From Phoebastria nigripes (taxonomy: Eukaryota > Chordata > Aves > Procellariiformes > Diomedeidae), in the NCBI GenBank assembly GCA_035582835.1, contig JAYKAV010001000.1:1538928-1602927 (forward strand): a DNA stretch of 64,000 bases, given 5' to 3'. Shown one piece after another: positions 25,341 through 38,640 of this stretch. The translations under genes and the position numbers were made by a program. Each line of letters starts with the position of its first letter. Within the stretch, counting starts at the first letter, position 1. The notes beneath the pieces are model-generated. The model had not been told where the DNA came from, made no database searches, and saw nothing but the letters and a program-made list of their open reading frames with translations.

Positions 25341-28300
25341 AGAACTAATAAATAAAGCAAAGTAGAGCAAACAGTTGGCTTGTAGCCTAAAAACTGGCCT
25401 AATTTCTGGGGGGTTTTCTTTCTTCTTTTTCCTCTTTCACAGTAATTTTGTACATGTCTGACATTTCTTTAAGCTGTGTTTTGTTTTTAGTCTGAATGTT
25501 TTTTCACAATATTTAAATTTAGTGAGAACATTTCATATTAGCAGCAAAAATAAAGACTACGGTTATTCAGTTTTGAATATTAAAATGCTTGTAAGGATCT
25601 CATTCCTTGACTAGTTTAGAATAATCTTTGAGTTACCTTGAGATTTTTCTGTTGTAAATCACTTTTATCTCTTGCAAACAGGTTTTTATTTTTATTGATC
25701 CTGGGCTTTATGCAGAAGTTTTGCTCTTGAGAATGAGTCTCTCATTTTCATAGATGAATTTTAAATATAAATCAGTGAACTATTCTCTATAAGGGAATCT
25801 GCTTTCATTACCTATTGGGTAAAAACGAAATGCAATACTTTATGGATATTTAAATAAACTCTTCAAAGTAGTATGATAGAAACATTTATTTACAAAAGTT
25901 GAGTTTTGAGGTTATTTTCCTGGCATAATTGAAGACTGGTTTCTATAGATAGAATCTTAGGCTTTGTTCCACTTACTCATTTTGTTTTGAATAAATTCCT
26001 GTGGGCATGCCTGAAAGGGTTGGTAGTCATTTTCAGGAAGTGAAATTTAGGGAACAAAGTTCCTTGCAGAGACTACTTTGGTTTAGAATTGATCAAGCTT
26101 TCATAAAAGAGGATTTGAAACACTTCTAAAATCTCTTTTCTCCTTTTGTGAGGGTAGCCCATCTGCATGGCGAAGTGTTTCTTAGTGTAAACAGTGTCCC
26201 GTGAATAGAAGTATACAATTTTAGTGCAAAAACCTTAATTTACAAAAATATCTTGCATTCATATTAGTTAGCATTGTACTCACTACTTTAGAACTAAGAG
26301 TATCAACGTCAATTATTTGAAACTATTTTTTTTAACTGTAACTTCTTGTTTGTAAAATATTACAGCAGTTTTTGAAGAAAAAGCATTCTGGTCCCAGTTC
26401 CTTTCTGCACATCACCCCCCCCACCCCCTATCCCCCCAATTAAGTGCATGTAAATCAGCTGCATACATACCAAACACCTATGTGCTTATAACTTTGAAAT
26501 AATCTCATCTCTCTGCAGATTTAAGCAGATAGGCTGCAGTGTCTTATTTCACATAACATCTATGCTAATCTGAAAGTGAAGGAGGCAGTTCTACATACCT
26601 CTTCCCTCCTACCCTCCATTTAATTTAGAGATAAACATGTCTTCTTGCTGATCCAATTTAAAGCTATTCTATTTTTCCCCATCTGCAATAGAAAATTATC
26701 TGTATTTTACTAGATATCTCCTTCTGAACCAAATGGAGAAGGAAAAAATGAAGGAAAATACCTAGTTGACAAGATGGGAAGGGAAGAGACTGCCACTTTT
26801 GAGATTAGATTACTTAGATTGCTTCAGCTGTGACATGAAACTGATCCCTGTGAGCTACATTGTGGAATTGAAGATGGGTTGAGGAAGTAAAATTCATCTT
26901 TGAAACTGAGCTTATAGATATGATGCTATAACTCCTCAGGCATTTCTGTAGTCTCTCTATTGAAGAAACTGGCTGCAACTCTTCAATTAATGGAAAATTT
27001 ATTTATTTTGGGGAAATGGGTTCTGTTTAACCATCCATCCTATGGCCTTGCCTCTGATAAGTTCCAATTATATTCAAGGCTATCTTAAGCTGGCAGCATT
27101 TTCTTACTAAAGAAAATGAAGTGTATACAGGTATCCTACTACATCCACATAGTACAGATCTCTGTGAAGTGGTACAGGCTGCCATGTGTACCGGGTATCA
27201 TTTTAACCTGTGCAGCAGTAGTGTGTAATACAACTATTATGTGTATGCTACAGAGTCAAGCCTTGCTCACCTAATAAAACCAAGTAATTCCTTCAATTTA
27301 AACAAAATTATTGAAAAGAAGTAAAGCAAGACTTGTCTATGAAATTTGCAAGGAGCTTTTCTATTGCATACTGTCAGTTACTGAAAGGATTAAAACTCTT
27401 CATGTGCACCTTTTGTAAATTCTTAGCAATAATAATAAATAATAAATATCAAATTGCTAGTACATTTTCATTACGCACGTGAATGTTCACAACAATGAAA
27501 AATTGAGTTACTTTTATTTGAGAGAGATTTGTATGAGGACAAAAAAGATTGGGGTTAAGTTTAAGAGGTAATGATGTGACAGGCTTTAGCTAAGACAAAA
27601 TCACTTCTCTAGTTAGCAGAGTAATTTCAGCAATACGTCTTCTGTAATTTTTTTTAATCACTTAGTGATTACTTGTGTGGTGCTATTTGATTCATTGGTC
27701 ATCAGTACCTGATTAAGATTCTATGCTTAGGCCATCATTACTTTTCAACAGGCCACCCATATGGTGTTAGTGTTGAGCCAGTGCAAATCCCTCAGCTTAG
27801 CACTGTATATTCTGTTAAAGAAGACTATGTGAAATGCTGACGTTAGCATATGTTCTCCTCTTATTCTGTTGACCTTTATCCATGGCATTACACTACCACT
27901 GGATCTTTGGAGTTGGTCCAGTAAGAAATTGGGTTGAAATTATAAAATTAGCCATCTGTCTATTAAAAACTTTACTGAGCCAGTGAGTTGGAACAAATGA
28001 GCACAATGATGCAATGAAATGTAACTATCAGTTATTAGGTGGACTTTGGTTTTGATTTTCTGTATGTTTTCTTTTCTTTCAATTATGGATGGACTTTTTT
28101 CCCCGTAAGTCTTCCATTGTGATTTCTTATGAGAATACGTGCATGGTTGATGAGAACCTATGTCTTTAAATTTATTAGGTATTAATTTTTTCCTGTATGT
28201 TATTCCCATTTGATGTTCTGAAAAATCTCTCTGATTATTAATAATTAAAGTCTTTTTAAAAATGAAATTATATAAACTTGATATTCCTGACATCTCTCTT

Positions 28301-28609
28301 AAGGATGGGTGAGGTTTTTTCCTTTTAGTTTGGTTTTCTTTTCAGTCTAGTTTCTGTGATTTTCATTCTAGAACAACTGCAGAAATATGTAATAACTTAA
28401 AACGTGGTTGCAATAGTGATAATTAATTGTTCAGGAGCTACAATTTCAAAGAGCTTGAACATTTTCCCTCTTCGATTGCAAGGTCTCTATTAAAAATAGG
28501 AACTACAGTAGCTTGGGCTATAAAGAACCTAGTGGAGCATTTTTGAAAAATAATTCATTTCCTAATTAACAAAATAGTGTTTGTTTACTTACAGTAGATA
28601 AAATGTTTC
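25341..28609. other. Non-coding stretch, no gene seen
   Basis: AT-rich, with a C-rich tract (26415-26437), AAT-rich low-complexity DNA at about 27429-27450 and an isolated CACGTG E-box at 27476-27481. A 117-codon minus-strand frame (27940-28293) matches no family I know and has a lysine-rich, AT-driven composition. Confidence 0.6.
26415..26437 (-). repeat. C-rich tract, minus-strand G-quadruplex candidate
   Basis: C-runs of eight (26415-26422), five (26424-26428) and six (26432-26437) separated by one to three bases. The minus strand therefore has at least four G-triplets with very short loops. Confidence 0.7.
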
Positions 28610-29000
28610 TATCAGGAAACAGCCTGCTAAGACTCTGCAGCTAGCTTGCTGTGCTGACAGCAGAACATCTGCAGTTTAACTTAATGCATTTACTAAATGA
28701 AGTGGGTAAATAAAGCGATGTTAAACAGCTACTTCCCAGCCTCTGATAGTTTTACTTCTCTCCAGTGGTCAGAAGGACTGATGAATGATTCCCCTTCTTT
28801 CCGTTTGCCTTGTTTACAGGAGGCTCCTATGTACCAACATTGTTTCAAAGGGTGCCATGTTGCAATTGTGATTGATGAAATTACATTGGCCCATCATACC
28901 TCACTTTATCTGCTCATCTATCTCTTTAAATGCTCTGTATGTTACTGTCAGGGATTATTTTACTCAGAGTATTACTTTATGCCTTTCCGAATGCATTTTT
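28610..29000. promoter_or_regulatory. Candidate conserved non-coding element
   Basis: Non-repetitive block with a PBX/HOX-type composite TGATTGATG at 28869-28877 followed by AAATTAC. It also overlaps a 114-codon forward frame (28697-29041) whose translation matches no family I know and begins without a good acceptor or leader. I favour regulatory DNA over an exon. Confidence 0.33.
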
Positions 29001-31369
29001 TGAGTGTGGTATGTGGTCACCAGTCACAGCAAATGGAATAACTGAAGAATGAGGACTATGCGTGTTTTGGTCAAATTCTGGACTCATGAAATCTGATTTC
29101 AGTAGGTCAACAATTCAGTTCCAGCCAAAAATATGATTACTTTTTCTTTCATAAAACATCTTACTGATTTTGGTTTTTTCTTAGAAATTATCCTATATAA
29201 AGTCAGGATCACATTATGCTTTTTTTGTTAGGAAAGTATTTTCATTTTCTAATAAAGTGGATTTAAGGGATTATTTGACCTTTTTTGAGGCAGTTGTTCT
29301 CGCTTGAGTCACTCTTGATTCCTCATCCTGTTCCAGGTTTTATGTAGGTAGATGATAAACCCAGAGGAAGAAGCAGATTTGAGTTAATAACATATCCAAA
29401 GGTGAATATTTTACCAAATATGGTACTTTAACCAAAGGTGACTTTAAAATGCTCATCTTTGCCTCATCATTTTTAACCCAAATCCAGTTTGCCGGGTGAA
29501 TCTCAGAAAAAGCTGTAACCATAATGGAGATATTGAACTCAGTAGTAAGAAATGCTTAAGCCACTGCTGCTTGCCAGAAAAAGGCTCATGAATTTACGGC
29601 TTGAATCACAGACAGATTTATACAACATTATACATGAGGTCTAGGACAAAGCAGAGAAGAGAACGCAGTTTTCCTCCTTTTCAGTCATGTACCTTAACCA
29701 GAAGTTCATTCCTATTATTAAGTGTTCAAGTATTTTTCATGGAAGTGTTAAAATGTCCATTTATCTAAGGCTGGGCTCTTTCTGTTATACCTTATAATGA
29801 GTCTTGGTAATTCATTCCTAAGATGATTTCTTATAAACTTTGCCTATTTTCCATATGGAATTCAATTCTATATCCACAGGTTTTACAGGTAAAATCCAGG
29901 TACTTCAGTTAAACCTGATAATGCAGTGGTGGATATTAGAATGATACTCATTTAGATGGACTCGTGGTAACTGATTTGCTTAGCAGGTACACCACTGCAT
30001 GGCTCTAATTTGTGGACTTTGTGTTTAGGAGTCTAGTTAGGAGAGGAGTCCTTGCCTCAAATAGCACTTTCACTGGCCTGTGGCTGAATCGTGGTACTCT
30101 GACATTAGTTCCACATTTTAATGGCTAGAGTCAGAAAAAATAAAATTTAAAAGTTTGTAAATTTATAAAATAACTTGGAAACTTTAGCAGCATACCTTAA
30201 ATGGATGCTGAAAATACTGTTCTGTAGATACTGTGTGGATTAAGCCAATAATGTAAGAGTTTGCAATAACCGTGATTAAAAAAAAAAAATTAAAAAAAAA
30301 TTATAGGAATACACAAAATCTGATTCTCTTGTAGGGAAAGAGTGAGTCAGCATGTTAATGCCTCCTTCCCCTCCCTCCTATTAATCAAGGAATTTAAAAG
30401 GCTTATGAAAGATATCTGTTCTTGATAGATGGTGAGCAGGATGAAAAGGAAGTATTTTTTCATCAACTACTACTAATCTATTTCAATGTCATAAGTAGTA
30501 TTGGAATAATTAAAGAGTATGTATTACGTCAAAAAAATATATTGGATGTTACCAACAGCTTATGATTAATCCTCATGTATCTCTAGAGGTATACATGTTT
30601 CACTGGTGAGGTTGAGCTGAGAAGAGATACACAGCAACACTTTCACTGCTGCTGCTTTGAGATTCCACTACGCGGACTCACCTTTACATTTAATATATAA
30701 AGATGTCATGAACACTTGTTTTCTGGGAGGTCTAATGAATCAGAAGTCACACAAGCATGCCCTTTTCTCTGGGTACCACCCTGCCACAACCCTACCCCGG
30801 GCAGTTTGGTCCCTTGGTACAAAGCGGTGGTTCCATCAAGTTTGCTACTAGGTCAGTGCCCTATATTGGCTTGTTATATATGGAACTTCCCAGAAAATGA
30901 GCTGCACCATGAATCAAGTAGAGAGTGCTTAATAAGGGTATCTATTCTGTTGCTGGAGCATCTGTTTGTCAGAGCAAAAATAAAAGTTATTTATTAGCAA
31001 AAACTGACGTTTACATATTCATACAGAAGAAACGATTTAATTCAGATTCTGTTATATGCACACACATACCTATATCAAAGATTCTCCAAAACATGCATAT
31101 GCATTCTTTTTTATTTTAAGGGAGTGCATAAAAGTTTTCTAACCATGCTTTGAACTTATTCATAAGATTTTATGTGTCTACCTGGAGCAGATTTGAAATT
31201 GCTTTTTATAAAATATGCTGCATTTATAAAATGCTTTTTTGGATGCCTTTTTATTTTTCAGTGTTTTTATCAGCCCCAACTCTAGATTTCATAGAGCCTG
31301 GGGAATTTACAAAGGAGCCAACTCAGAATAAACTTAAGTCACAGATATTATACATACAATAGTCTGTCT
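29001..31369. other. Non-coding stretch, no gene seen
   Basis: AT-rich DNA with an A-rich tract at 30278-30299. Three overlapping forward frames of 64-93 codons at 30657-31119 and one of 70 codons at 31150-31362 match nothing I know. A splice-acceptor-like TTTTTATTTTTCAG ends just before 31261, but no donor or family supports an exon. Confidence 0.55.
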
Positions 31370-31620
31370 GCTGACGCCAAGCCTCACTTTCCTCCTCCGC
31401 TAATAAAAGCCAGTAACAGTTGTCTGATCTTTTGCATCAAAGACAGTGTTTATGAAGTGGCCTGTATCGTTATCTTAAAATATACATATAATTCCTGCAT
31501 TAAAAGCTTGAGAAGAATTATGAATCAACATTTCATAGTAAATTGTACACAGATTTGAGGGCTGAAATAGTATGTTTCATTCATGAATACTGGACCTTCA
31601 AAATAGGAGCACCCATGAAA
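31370..31620. promoter_or_regulatory. Candidate conserved non-coding element
   Basis: Short block of balanced composition with a HOX-like CTAATAAAA at 31400-31408 and ATTATGAATCAAC-type words around 31517-31530. No repeat or coding character. The evidence is texture and motifs only. Confidence 0.27.
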
Positions 31621-34600
31621 CAGGCTTCCCTCTGACTCATGGTATTTACTTACCTGAATGATCTTTTTTGTGTGTGTCCAGTATTTTAAAAATTTGAATA
31701 ATAATAATCCTTAGTTTTCCTGTTCACAGACTTTGGGATATTGGATTCAAATTTAAGTGGGGTCCAGCTCTTTACATAAACAGCTTTCAGCTCAAAGTCC
31801 TCTGATTATCGATGGAGAAATATAGAACAGACTGCAGGACTGTTATTCCAGCAGCGTAGTGCAAGGCTTAGGGATCATTTAGACCACCTAGATATAAGAG
31901 AGCTCTTGGCCGGTTGGGACTATTCAAGCTGCCTGGCAGTTTACTTTATCATGACGTTCTCAAGAGTGTGGGCTATGGTCTAGGCAAATTGTCTCAGTGG
32001 TTGGAGTCAACTCCTAGCCTAACTCAGAGTCCCTCCTGCCCCTAGTTATGTATATGGACAATGTACACGGTCCAGGTTTGCCGTGGGAGGGCACTTTGGA
32101 AAGAGAGCATCAGTGAGCACCCAGCCAGCCTAATCACACCTCCAACTGCAGTGTCCCGAGGAGAAGGGAGCTAGGATTGGTTGGCATCGGCAGCCCTGTC
32201 TCTATCCATATGTTTCTAGGCACTCCCTGTGTTGGAGCAGCTCAGGATCAGGGTGAGAGGCTAGAGGTAAAGCCTGTCCTGTGAAGTGAAGCATGCGTTG
32301 CCAGGTGCTTTCTCTCCACATGCAGATAGTTTACCTGTGGGTATATAACAGATTGGCTACTTTGGAGACACCTGCATGAACAGTAGGTTTGAAGATGATT
32401 CTCTGGATGACAGAAAAATTCTGTCGTTTATTTCAAGTATTATTTTTGTTCTTCCATGATGAATCTTTAACATACATAGTCCATGGGGTTTTACTGAGGA
32501 TCCTTTAAGTAACAGTAGATCTGGGTGACTCTTCGTGTATTTTTTTTCTTGGCAAATACCAATTCACTGAGCACCGTGATTCTTGGCACCTAAAAGTAAC
32601 GATGAATTCAGGTTGGATTTGGTGAACACATTCAAGTAAAGAACTGTATTGAAATATCAAAATGTTGAGTAAGTTCTATGGTATATTCAAAAAATCTAAT
32701 GAGATTTGCCTGGGTGTGACATAATACATGAGAACGGGTTGTAACATTGTCATTTTTTTTTCCATATTGAAGTGGGTAGCTGGTGTTACAGTACATATAG
32801 GAGCAATATTTGTGAGGAACTGAAGTAAATGGCAAGGAGGTATTGCAGCTTTAGACATCCTGTTGGCCTCATCTAGAATACAGGCTTTGAACTTTCATCT
32901 CCCACCATTCCAGACTGTCTAGGGATTCTTAGACTTTGTGAGACTGCCTCCCTCTGTCTCTTCATGTATCTAGCCCCTTATTTCCAACCTGCAGAAGCCC
33001 TTTTTTTTTTTAACAAGCAATTAAAATGATCCAAAGAAGACATTTAATTTTGTGCCAAAGAAACATTTTGGGTTTTTTTAGTTTGCTGAAGAATAANTTT
33101 TTTTTAACCTGGATAGTCCAAAAAATTGACACGATTCCTGAACTTTGTTTCTGGAATTTAATGTTTCTTTAGAGTGTCAAGCAGGACAGCTGCAGCTAAA
33201 AGAATCCAAAATTTATTTGTTTGAAATTGTAATTTGAATTGAAGGTGGAATAAAACTAATGTTTTGGAAAGCTTGATCTTTATTTACTTTGGTGATCACG
33301 CTGTATAAATAAGGTGTTTTGAATAGGCTTCAGTGTAGATCCATTCTGAAATTATATACACATTTATCATCACAAATACGATAACTGCTGAACAAGTGTG
33401 GCAGTGCTTTCAGAAAAATCTTCCGTAAACACTTATATTTTTGCCAAAGTTCTGCAAGATCTCCAAGCACTTGCCTTAGCCAGAAGAGCGTATCAAGCAG
33501 TACAGGGCAAAACAAAGTAAGAGAAACTAATGTGCATGGGAGAAAAAGAAATCTCTCTCTTGCTTTCCTGTTCGCAAAATATTGAATTGGGAGATTTGTT
33601 TATAAACAAGGGATAATGGGGAGCAGAGGGATAAATCTAGGAAATGTATGTTGCTCCATGAAGTATAGCAAAATAGCTATCCTAGAGTATATTTCCCAAC
33701 TAATTTCTAGGCTAGATATCTGCATGTACTGAAACGCTCCAGTATGTAATCGGCTATTTCTGTTTCAGTGTATGAACTGTCTTAGGTCTGCATCAAGTAT
33801 CTCTACCAATTTCATGTCTTTCATTTTCGTCACTGTAAACACAGTATTTTTTATTAGAATGATTTAAAAAATACACTTGCAGGTAGAGGGGATAACTTTG
33901 ATCACTTACTAGTATATATTTAGTATAAAAATTCACAAAGTACTATAAATTTGCATGCATCTGATGTTCCTGTTTCATAGCTCATGTTATAGTTTACTTA
34001 TGTCTTAGTCATTTGCATCGATTAAATTGAATTGGAATATTTTTTTCCTCCTACTTTAGCCCTTCATCTTCAGCTGTCAACAGGCACATGCCAGTCAGCA
34101 ATGTAGCTGTCAAAGCTGACATCAACATCTATAGTTGTATTTTTCTGGTGTCTGTATCTGTCTTATTCTGAGTATTTCTTGATGTTTGTCTTGCTGCTAA
34201 TAAAAGGATTTGCAAAGAGTTAGGTTTCTACTATCCCCATCCTTAAGGGCCAGTGNAAAATGGGATTTCACTGTGGAAATCTGACAGCAGCAGAGTTACT
34301 CTGTTCCCATCATTAGGGTCAAATTCTGGAGTGTTATAAGCTTTCAGTAGTTTTTTTTTCTTTGCNGTCAAGAAATCCTAGCTTCACTGAGGTTAATACA
34401 AAAATATTTATTTCAGCTAAACCAATTATCCCATAATTTCNTATTCCCAGTACTTCAGCTAACACAAAAACTGTGATATTTCTTCTGAAAAGTAAAATNG
34501 GAGAGCATATTGATAGACAAAACCATTTATGGCAATATTCGTAGTAGAGTGTAGTGCTGAAACCAAGTTGTGAGAACATTATTGCTCAAAATATAGCCAA

Positions 34601-35757
34601 GCGATATTCTTTCATTGAAATGAAAAACTTTATCATTAGCTTGAATGGGTGCAGTATTTTTGTGCTTTACAGATCACTGAATAAAAAATGAAAAATTTTG
34701 AACTTATGATTCTTCTTGTACAGATTAGGAGAAAACATTAGAAGCACCTCAGCAATAAAGCTTTTATAAATAAATAAAAAACACCTAATTTTCAGGGCAA
34801 ATGAGAGCATATAATGAGTGATGTGCTCCTAATGAGTACTGAAGGGCTTCCAGTGTAAATAAACAGATGGTAAAAATACTTAAGTTACAAATTTTTCAAA
34901 CCACAAATACCTAAGTCACAGGTCTGTGCTGCAGATTTCAAAGGAAAACTTTGCATCCAACTTTTCCACAATGTAAACATTTTCTTCCTCTTCACAGGGA
35001 GATGATAAATTGGTACTTACCTTACAGGAAGATTGTGAAGCTTATTGAATATCTAATTTTTTGAAACCTGAAAGGTGCTCTGGTATAGCAGGTATTAGTA
35101 ATGCAGGAAGAGAGGAAGTTTGACGTGAGGATTTGTCAGAGGAAAGTATCTTTAAATTGAATAGGTGCAAAAGCAAGTTGTGTCCGTGCGAGCTCTGGCC
35201 CCAGTGATTATCTTATTGGCCACCAGAGACATACAGTTGCTGTAGAAAAGTGTTGGGAGCCTGCTTTAAAAACTAGATATTTGTGTGAAATGCATCTCAC
35301 NGTATGTATTAATCTCTGAGTTACTGCATGGCTTCATGCTAAAGATAGCTCACAGAAAAGTCACGGATCGTTCAGAAAATAAAGGTAACATCTGTGAGAC
35401 ATGGTTACATTTTGTTCCATAATTAGATCTATGTTGATCCTCAATGCAAAGAGAAAATTGAAAGGACTTTTGTTATCATGATTTAGGAATCAAGTTACAG
35501 CTTACATGCAGAATTATCTCTAAATGTCAGGAGTACTTCAGAAAACTTTTTTTACCTTTAGTGAGTTTGTGGAAATCAAATCCCAGTCTAACATGATAAT
35601 ATTTATTCATGGTAAATTAAAATATGAATGTATAGATTAGATTAATAATTTCATCGAAATCTGTTGCAGGTAGGATAGAGCTTAACAGAGACTTCCTTTT
35701 TCTGTCAGGCAGCTTCCCCTTAAAAATACAACAATAGATCTATATTGATCAATTCAA
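31621..35757. other. Non-coding stretch, no gene seen
   Basis: A less AT-rich part at about 31800-32340 has no open frame worth calling and no repeat I recognise. The remainder is AT-rich, with an 11-T run at 33001-33011. Single ambiguous bases become frequent from 33097 (33097, 34256, 34366, 34441, 34499, 35301). Confidence 0.55.
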
Positions 35758-36342
35758 ATCATAGAATCAAAGAATAGTTTGGGTTGGAAGGGACCTTTAA
35801 AGGCCATCTAGTCCAAACCCCCTGCAGTGAGCAGGGACATCTTCAACTAGATCAGGTTGCTCAGAGTCCCATCCAACCTGACCTTGAATGTTTCCAGGGA
35901 TGGGGCATCTACCACCTCTCTGGGCAACCTGTGCCAGTGTTTCACCACCCTCAGCATAAAAAATTTCTTCCTTGTATCTAGTCTCAATCTCCCCTCTTTT
36001 AGTTTAAAACCATTCCCCCTTGTCCTGTNGCAACAGGCCCTGCTAAAAAGTTTGTCCCCATCTTTTTTATAAGCCCCNTTTAAGTACTGAAAGGCTGCAA
36101 TAAGCTNTCCCCAAAGCCTTCTCTTCTCCAGGCTGAACAACCCCAACTCTCTCAGCCTTTCTTCACAGGAGAGGCGTTCCATCCCCCTGACCATTTTTGT
36201 GGCCCTCCTCTGGACCCGCTTCAACAGGTCCATGGCTTTCTTGTGCTGGGGGCTCCAGAGCTGGACGCAGTACTGCAGGTGGGGTCTCCCCAGAGCAGAG
36301 TAGAGGGGCAGAATCACCTCCCGCGACCTGCTGGCCATGCTT
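35758..36342 (-). mobile_element. CR1 LINE retrotransposon, 5'-truncated 3' end
   Basis: The plus strand begins with the reverse complement of the CR1 3' terminus: two 8-bp terminal units (CATAGAAT, CAAAGAAT), then 'gtttgggttggaagggacc', the well-known avian CR1 signature. Homology to CR1 continues for about 585 bp and stops abruptly after 'ctggccatgctt' at 36342, where the CR1 consensus I remember would run on further into the reverse-transcriptase gene. This is the usual 5' truncation of a LINE copied by target-primed reverse transcription; the full element is several kb. The copy is non-autonomous. Three ambiguous bases (36029, 36078, 36107) fall inside it. It is the only unmistakable transposable element in the window and the main ground for calling the host a bird. 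The subfamily cannot be assigned by eye. Confidence 0.95.
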
Positions 36343-36353
36343 AATATCCACAT
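35847..36353 (-). pseudogene. CR1 ORF2 C-terminal fragment (reverse-transcriptase protein, 3' part)
   Basis: A 168-codon open frame that encodes the C-terminal region of the CR1 pol-like protein, downstream of the catalytic reverse-transcriptase core. Recognisable pieces in order are '[19 protein letters not shown]', 'RRATKMVRG', '[17 protein letters not shown]', '[12 protein letters not shown]' and '[19 protein letters not shown]', ending at the family's usual C-terminus about 90 nt before the element's 3' end. The endonuclease domain and the catalytic aspartate motif are absent because of the 5' truncation, so it cannot act. The methionine at 36353 and the next few residues come from flanking DNA and are not a true start. 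Apart from three codons holding ambiguous bases there is no stop or frameshift, which points to a fairly young copy. No promoter is visible. Confidence 0.92.
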
Positions 36354-38591
36354 GAGCTCCAGGTCTCTGGGGTAGGAGAATCATGTATCTGAAAGGAACC
36401 ATGAGATGTCACCGATGTCATTCCTCTGCTCGGAGACACTGTCAGCCAGTCCTGGATGGGTGTCTATCACATTCCTACAATCCAGTGACAGAGATCACAC
36501 AGCTTGTCTNGGTACTCCATTGCATTAACTGTAGCTGTCCTTTCACAGTGTTTTGTCCCAATGTCTATCCTAACTCTTCCTTACTGCATAAATTCCTGAC
36601 TTTTCTCCTATTTCCCATTAAACCAATTGTCTCCATTTCCCGATATCACCATGTCCTTTGCAGGGAACTTTTATATTTTTGAAAGCTCTTAACCTCTGCT
36701 ACTCATCTCTAGAATGAATGTCCCCCAACTCCTTCAATTCTTCCTCCTGATTCTTTTAGATGTCTGCTTATTTTTGTTGGTATGCTCTGGGCTGTCTNTA
36801 TCAACTTGTTCCATGTCTTTAGGAAATTATGATGTTCAAATCAAAACTCAGCTGAAGTCTTCCAAGGCCAAGCAGATAACCTCATTTCTGTTACACATGA
36901 CATGTCTATATGTTCAAGTATGACTATAATGTTTGCATAATAATGTGATANGTTCTGCTTTGTTATTTCTGAGTTTTAGCATGTTCAGCAAGAAAGAAAT
37001 ATGGGGAAGTCAAATAGAATTTTGTTTCTTTTTCCAGGACTGAGCCCTCAGTCTTATGCCCTGGTGGATCAGCAAACACTGTTTTACTCCTTCTTGTAGC
37101 AGAAACTGAGAGTCTCCCTCAATTAGGGGAAAGGACTGATTGTTTAATTTGGGCCTAGCCAAGGGTGATTTCTTAAGAAATATCTCTCACATGTTTTCGT
37201 AGCGTCTTGTGTTTGACATGTTCCAGTAGGAAAAATGGGAGTAGGAAACAGTTTCGGTCACTCGCTAGTTAAGATTGTTGTTTTGATTCAGTTGTTGTAT
37301 ACACAAGATTAATTTTGTACCTACTCCTTTAGCCAAAATCAGAAATGAGTGACGTGTATCTAATAATGTTGCTATTTGTCTTGATTTGTTGAGCTGATCT
37401 TAACAGTGCTTAGTTTCACAAGAGTCCAAATCGCTCCCAAGGTGTAAAAATAAATTCCTTTCATGGCGAGTAGCACATGAATGCCTTTTTCTCTTCCCAG
37501 GTGGCTGATGTGTTAGTGTGAGAGCCTTTTCCTAGCTTTATGGAAGTGGCAGAGTTTAGCTACTTTTTTACATGATGGGTATTTGGAATGGGTCAGGTCC
37601 TGTCTGCTTTTGAATCCTCTGCCAGAGTTTCAGCTCTGCTGATTAATTTCCGCCAGTGCACTTCAGAAACATTGGCAGAGTANGGAGGAGGCAGAGTATG
37701 ATGATCAAAAAGAGCGTGAGGGAGCTCTGCCTGAGGAAAACTTAAAAGAAACCCTTTTGTAGTTATCTGCGAGTAAACAGAAGACTAGAGGCTTGCATTA
37801 CCTGGAGAAGTAAAGCTTTTTGCTTCACTCTCTCTGATAACCAGATACTGCGGGCAGCCTGTTGTAAATGATTCAGTAGCATCTTTGGCTCCCAGCAGGA
37901 AAACTCTGAATTGCTCTTGGTAATAGCTTCAAACCTGCAGCTCCGACAGGTATTTTTAGGTCTGTCTTGAAGACATATCAGCTTCCATACACTTCAGCTT
38001 CTTTGTCTGGAGTCACTACAGCTCCAGACATATCATTGAAATGGGGTATAATTGTGGTCTCATGCCTTCTCAATCCACCCACCAATCTCATCTGCTTTAA
38101 AGGAGCCTCCTGCTGTGCTACAGGGAGTATTTAGAGCCTTTCTAAGCAAAGCAAACTTGAACTGTGGGTTGTGCCTGAATTTAAAGACTACCTTGGAAGG
38201 AGGAGGAGTGAAGATGCGTTGTGAAATCTCTTCTTTAGAACAATATGATTTGTAATAGTGGAACACTTCAAGCTATGAATTTCATCGGAAGTATATGATT
38301 TACACTACTTATTGTTCTGGCACGTTGAATTTTCAGTGAGAATCTTCTGTCATTGTAGGACAAATGGTAAGACGTTATAAGGCTGATTAATNGTATAATA
38401 GAGGTCTGCTCCATACTGTTATAAAAGTGAGTATGATTTGGTGAGAAGTAGGGAAATAATCCAGTAAGCGCATAAATGTTCAAAGAGAAATTTACCAAAA
38501 AGGGCAAGAGAGAGGAGGAGCAAAGCCCCTTTCACTGCTCCATTTAGATCAGGATTGTGTCCACGCTAGAACACTAGAACATTTATTCACA

Positions 38592-38640
38592 GAAATAATC
38601 CCTTTGAACTCAGTAAGGCTAGTAATTGCAGTTTTGTGTA
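38592..38640 (+). repeat. Possible fossil of an old reptile/bird repeat
   Basis: The words 'aataatccctttgaactcag' followed by 'taaggctagtaattgcag' resemble, from memory, an interspersed motif common in bird, crocodile and turtle DNA ('...cccattgaactcagtggg...gagtaa...ttgcag'). The match is short and diverged and I cannot give the family name. Confidence 0.3.

Noticed and set aside
27940..28293. 117-codon minus-strand frame
   Set aside because: Lysine/isoleucine-rich, as AT-rich non-coding DNA gives; no domain or family.
31247..31362. Acceptor-like TTTTTATTTTTCAG followed by an open frame of about 34 codons
   Set aside because: The translation is unrecognised and no donor could be paired with it.
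37018..37090. Acceptor-like tract ending in CAG at 37037
   Set aside because: No conserved-looking open exon or donor follows; such tracts are frequent in T-rich DNA.
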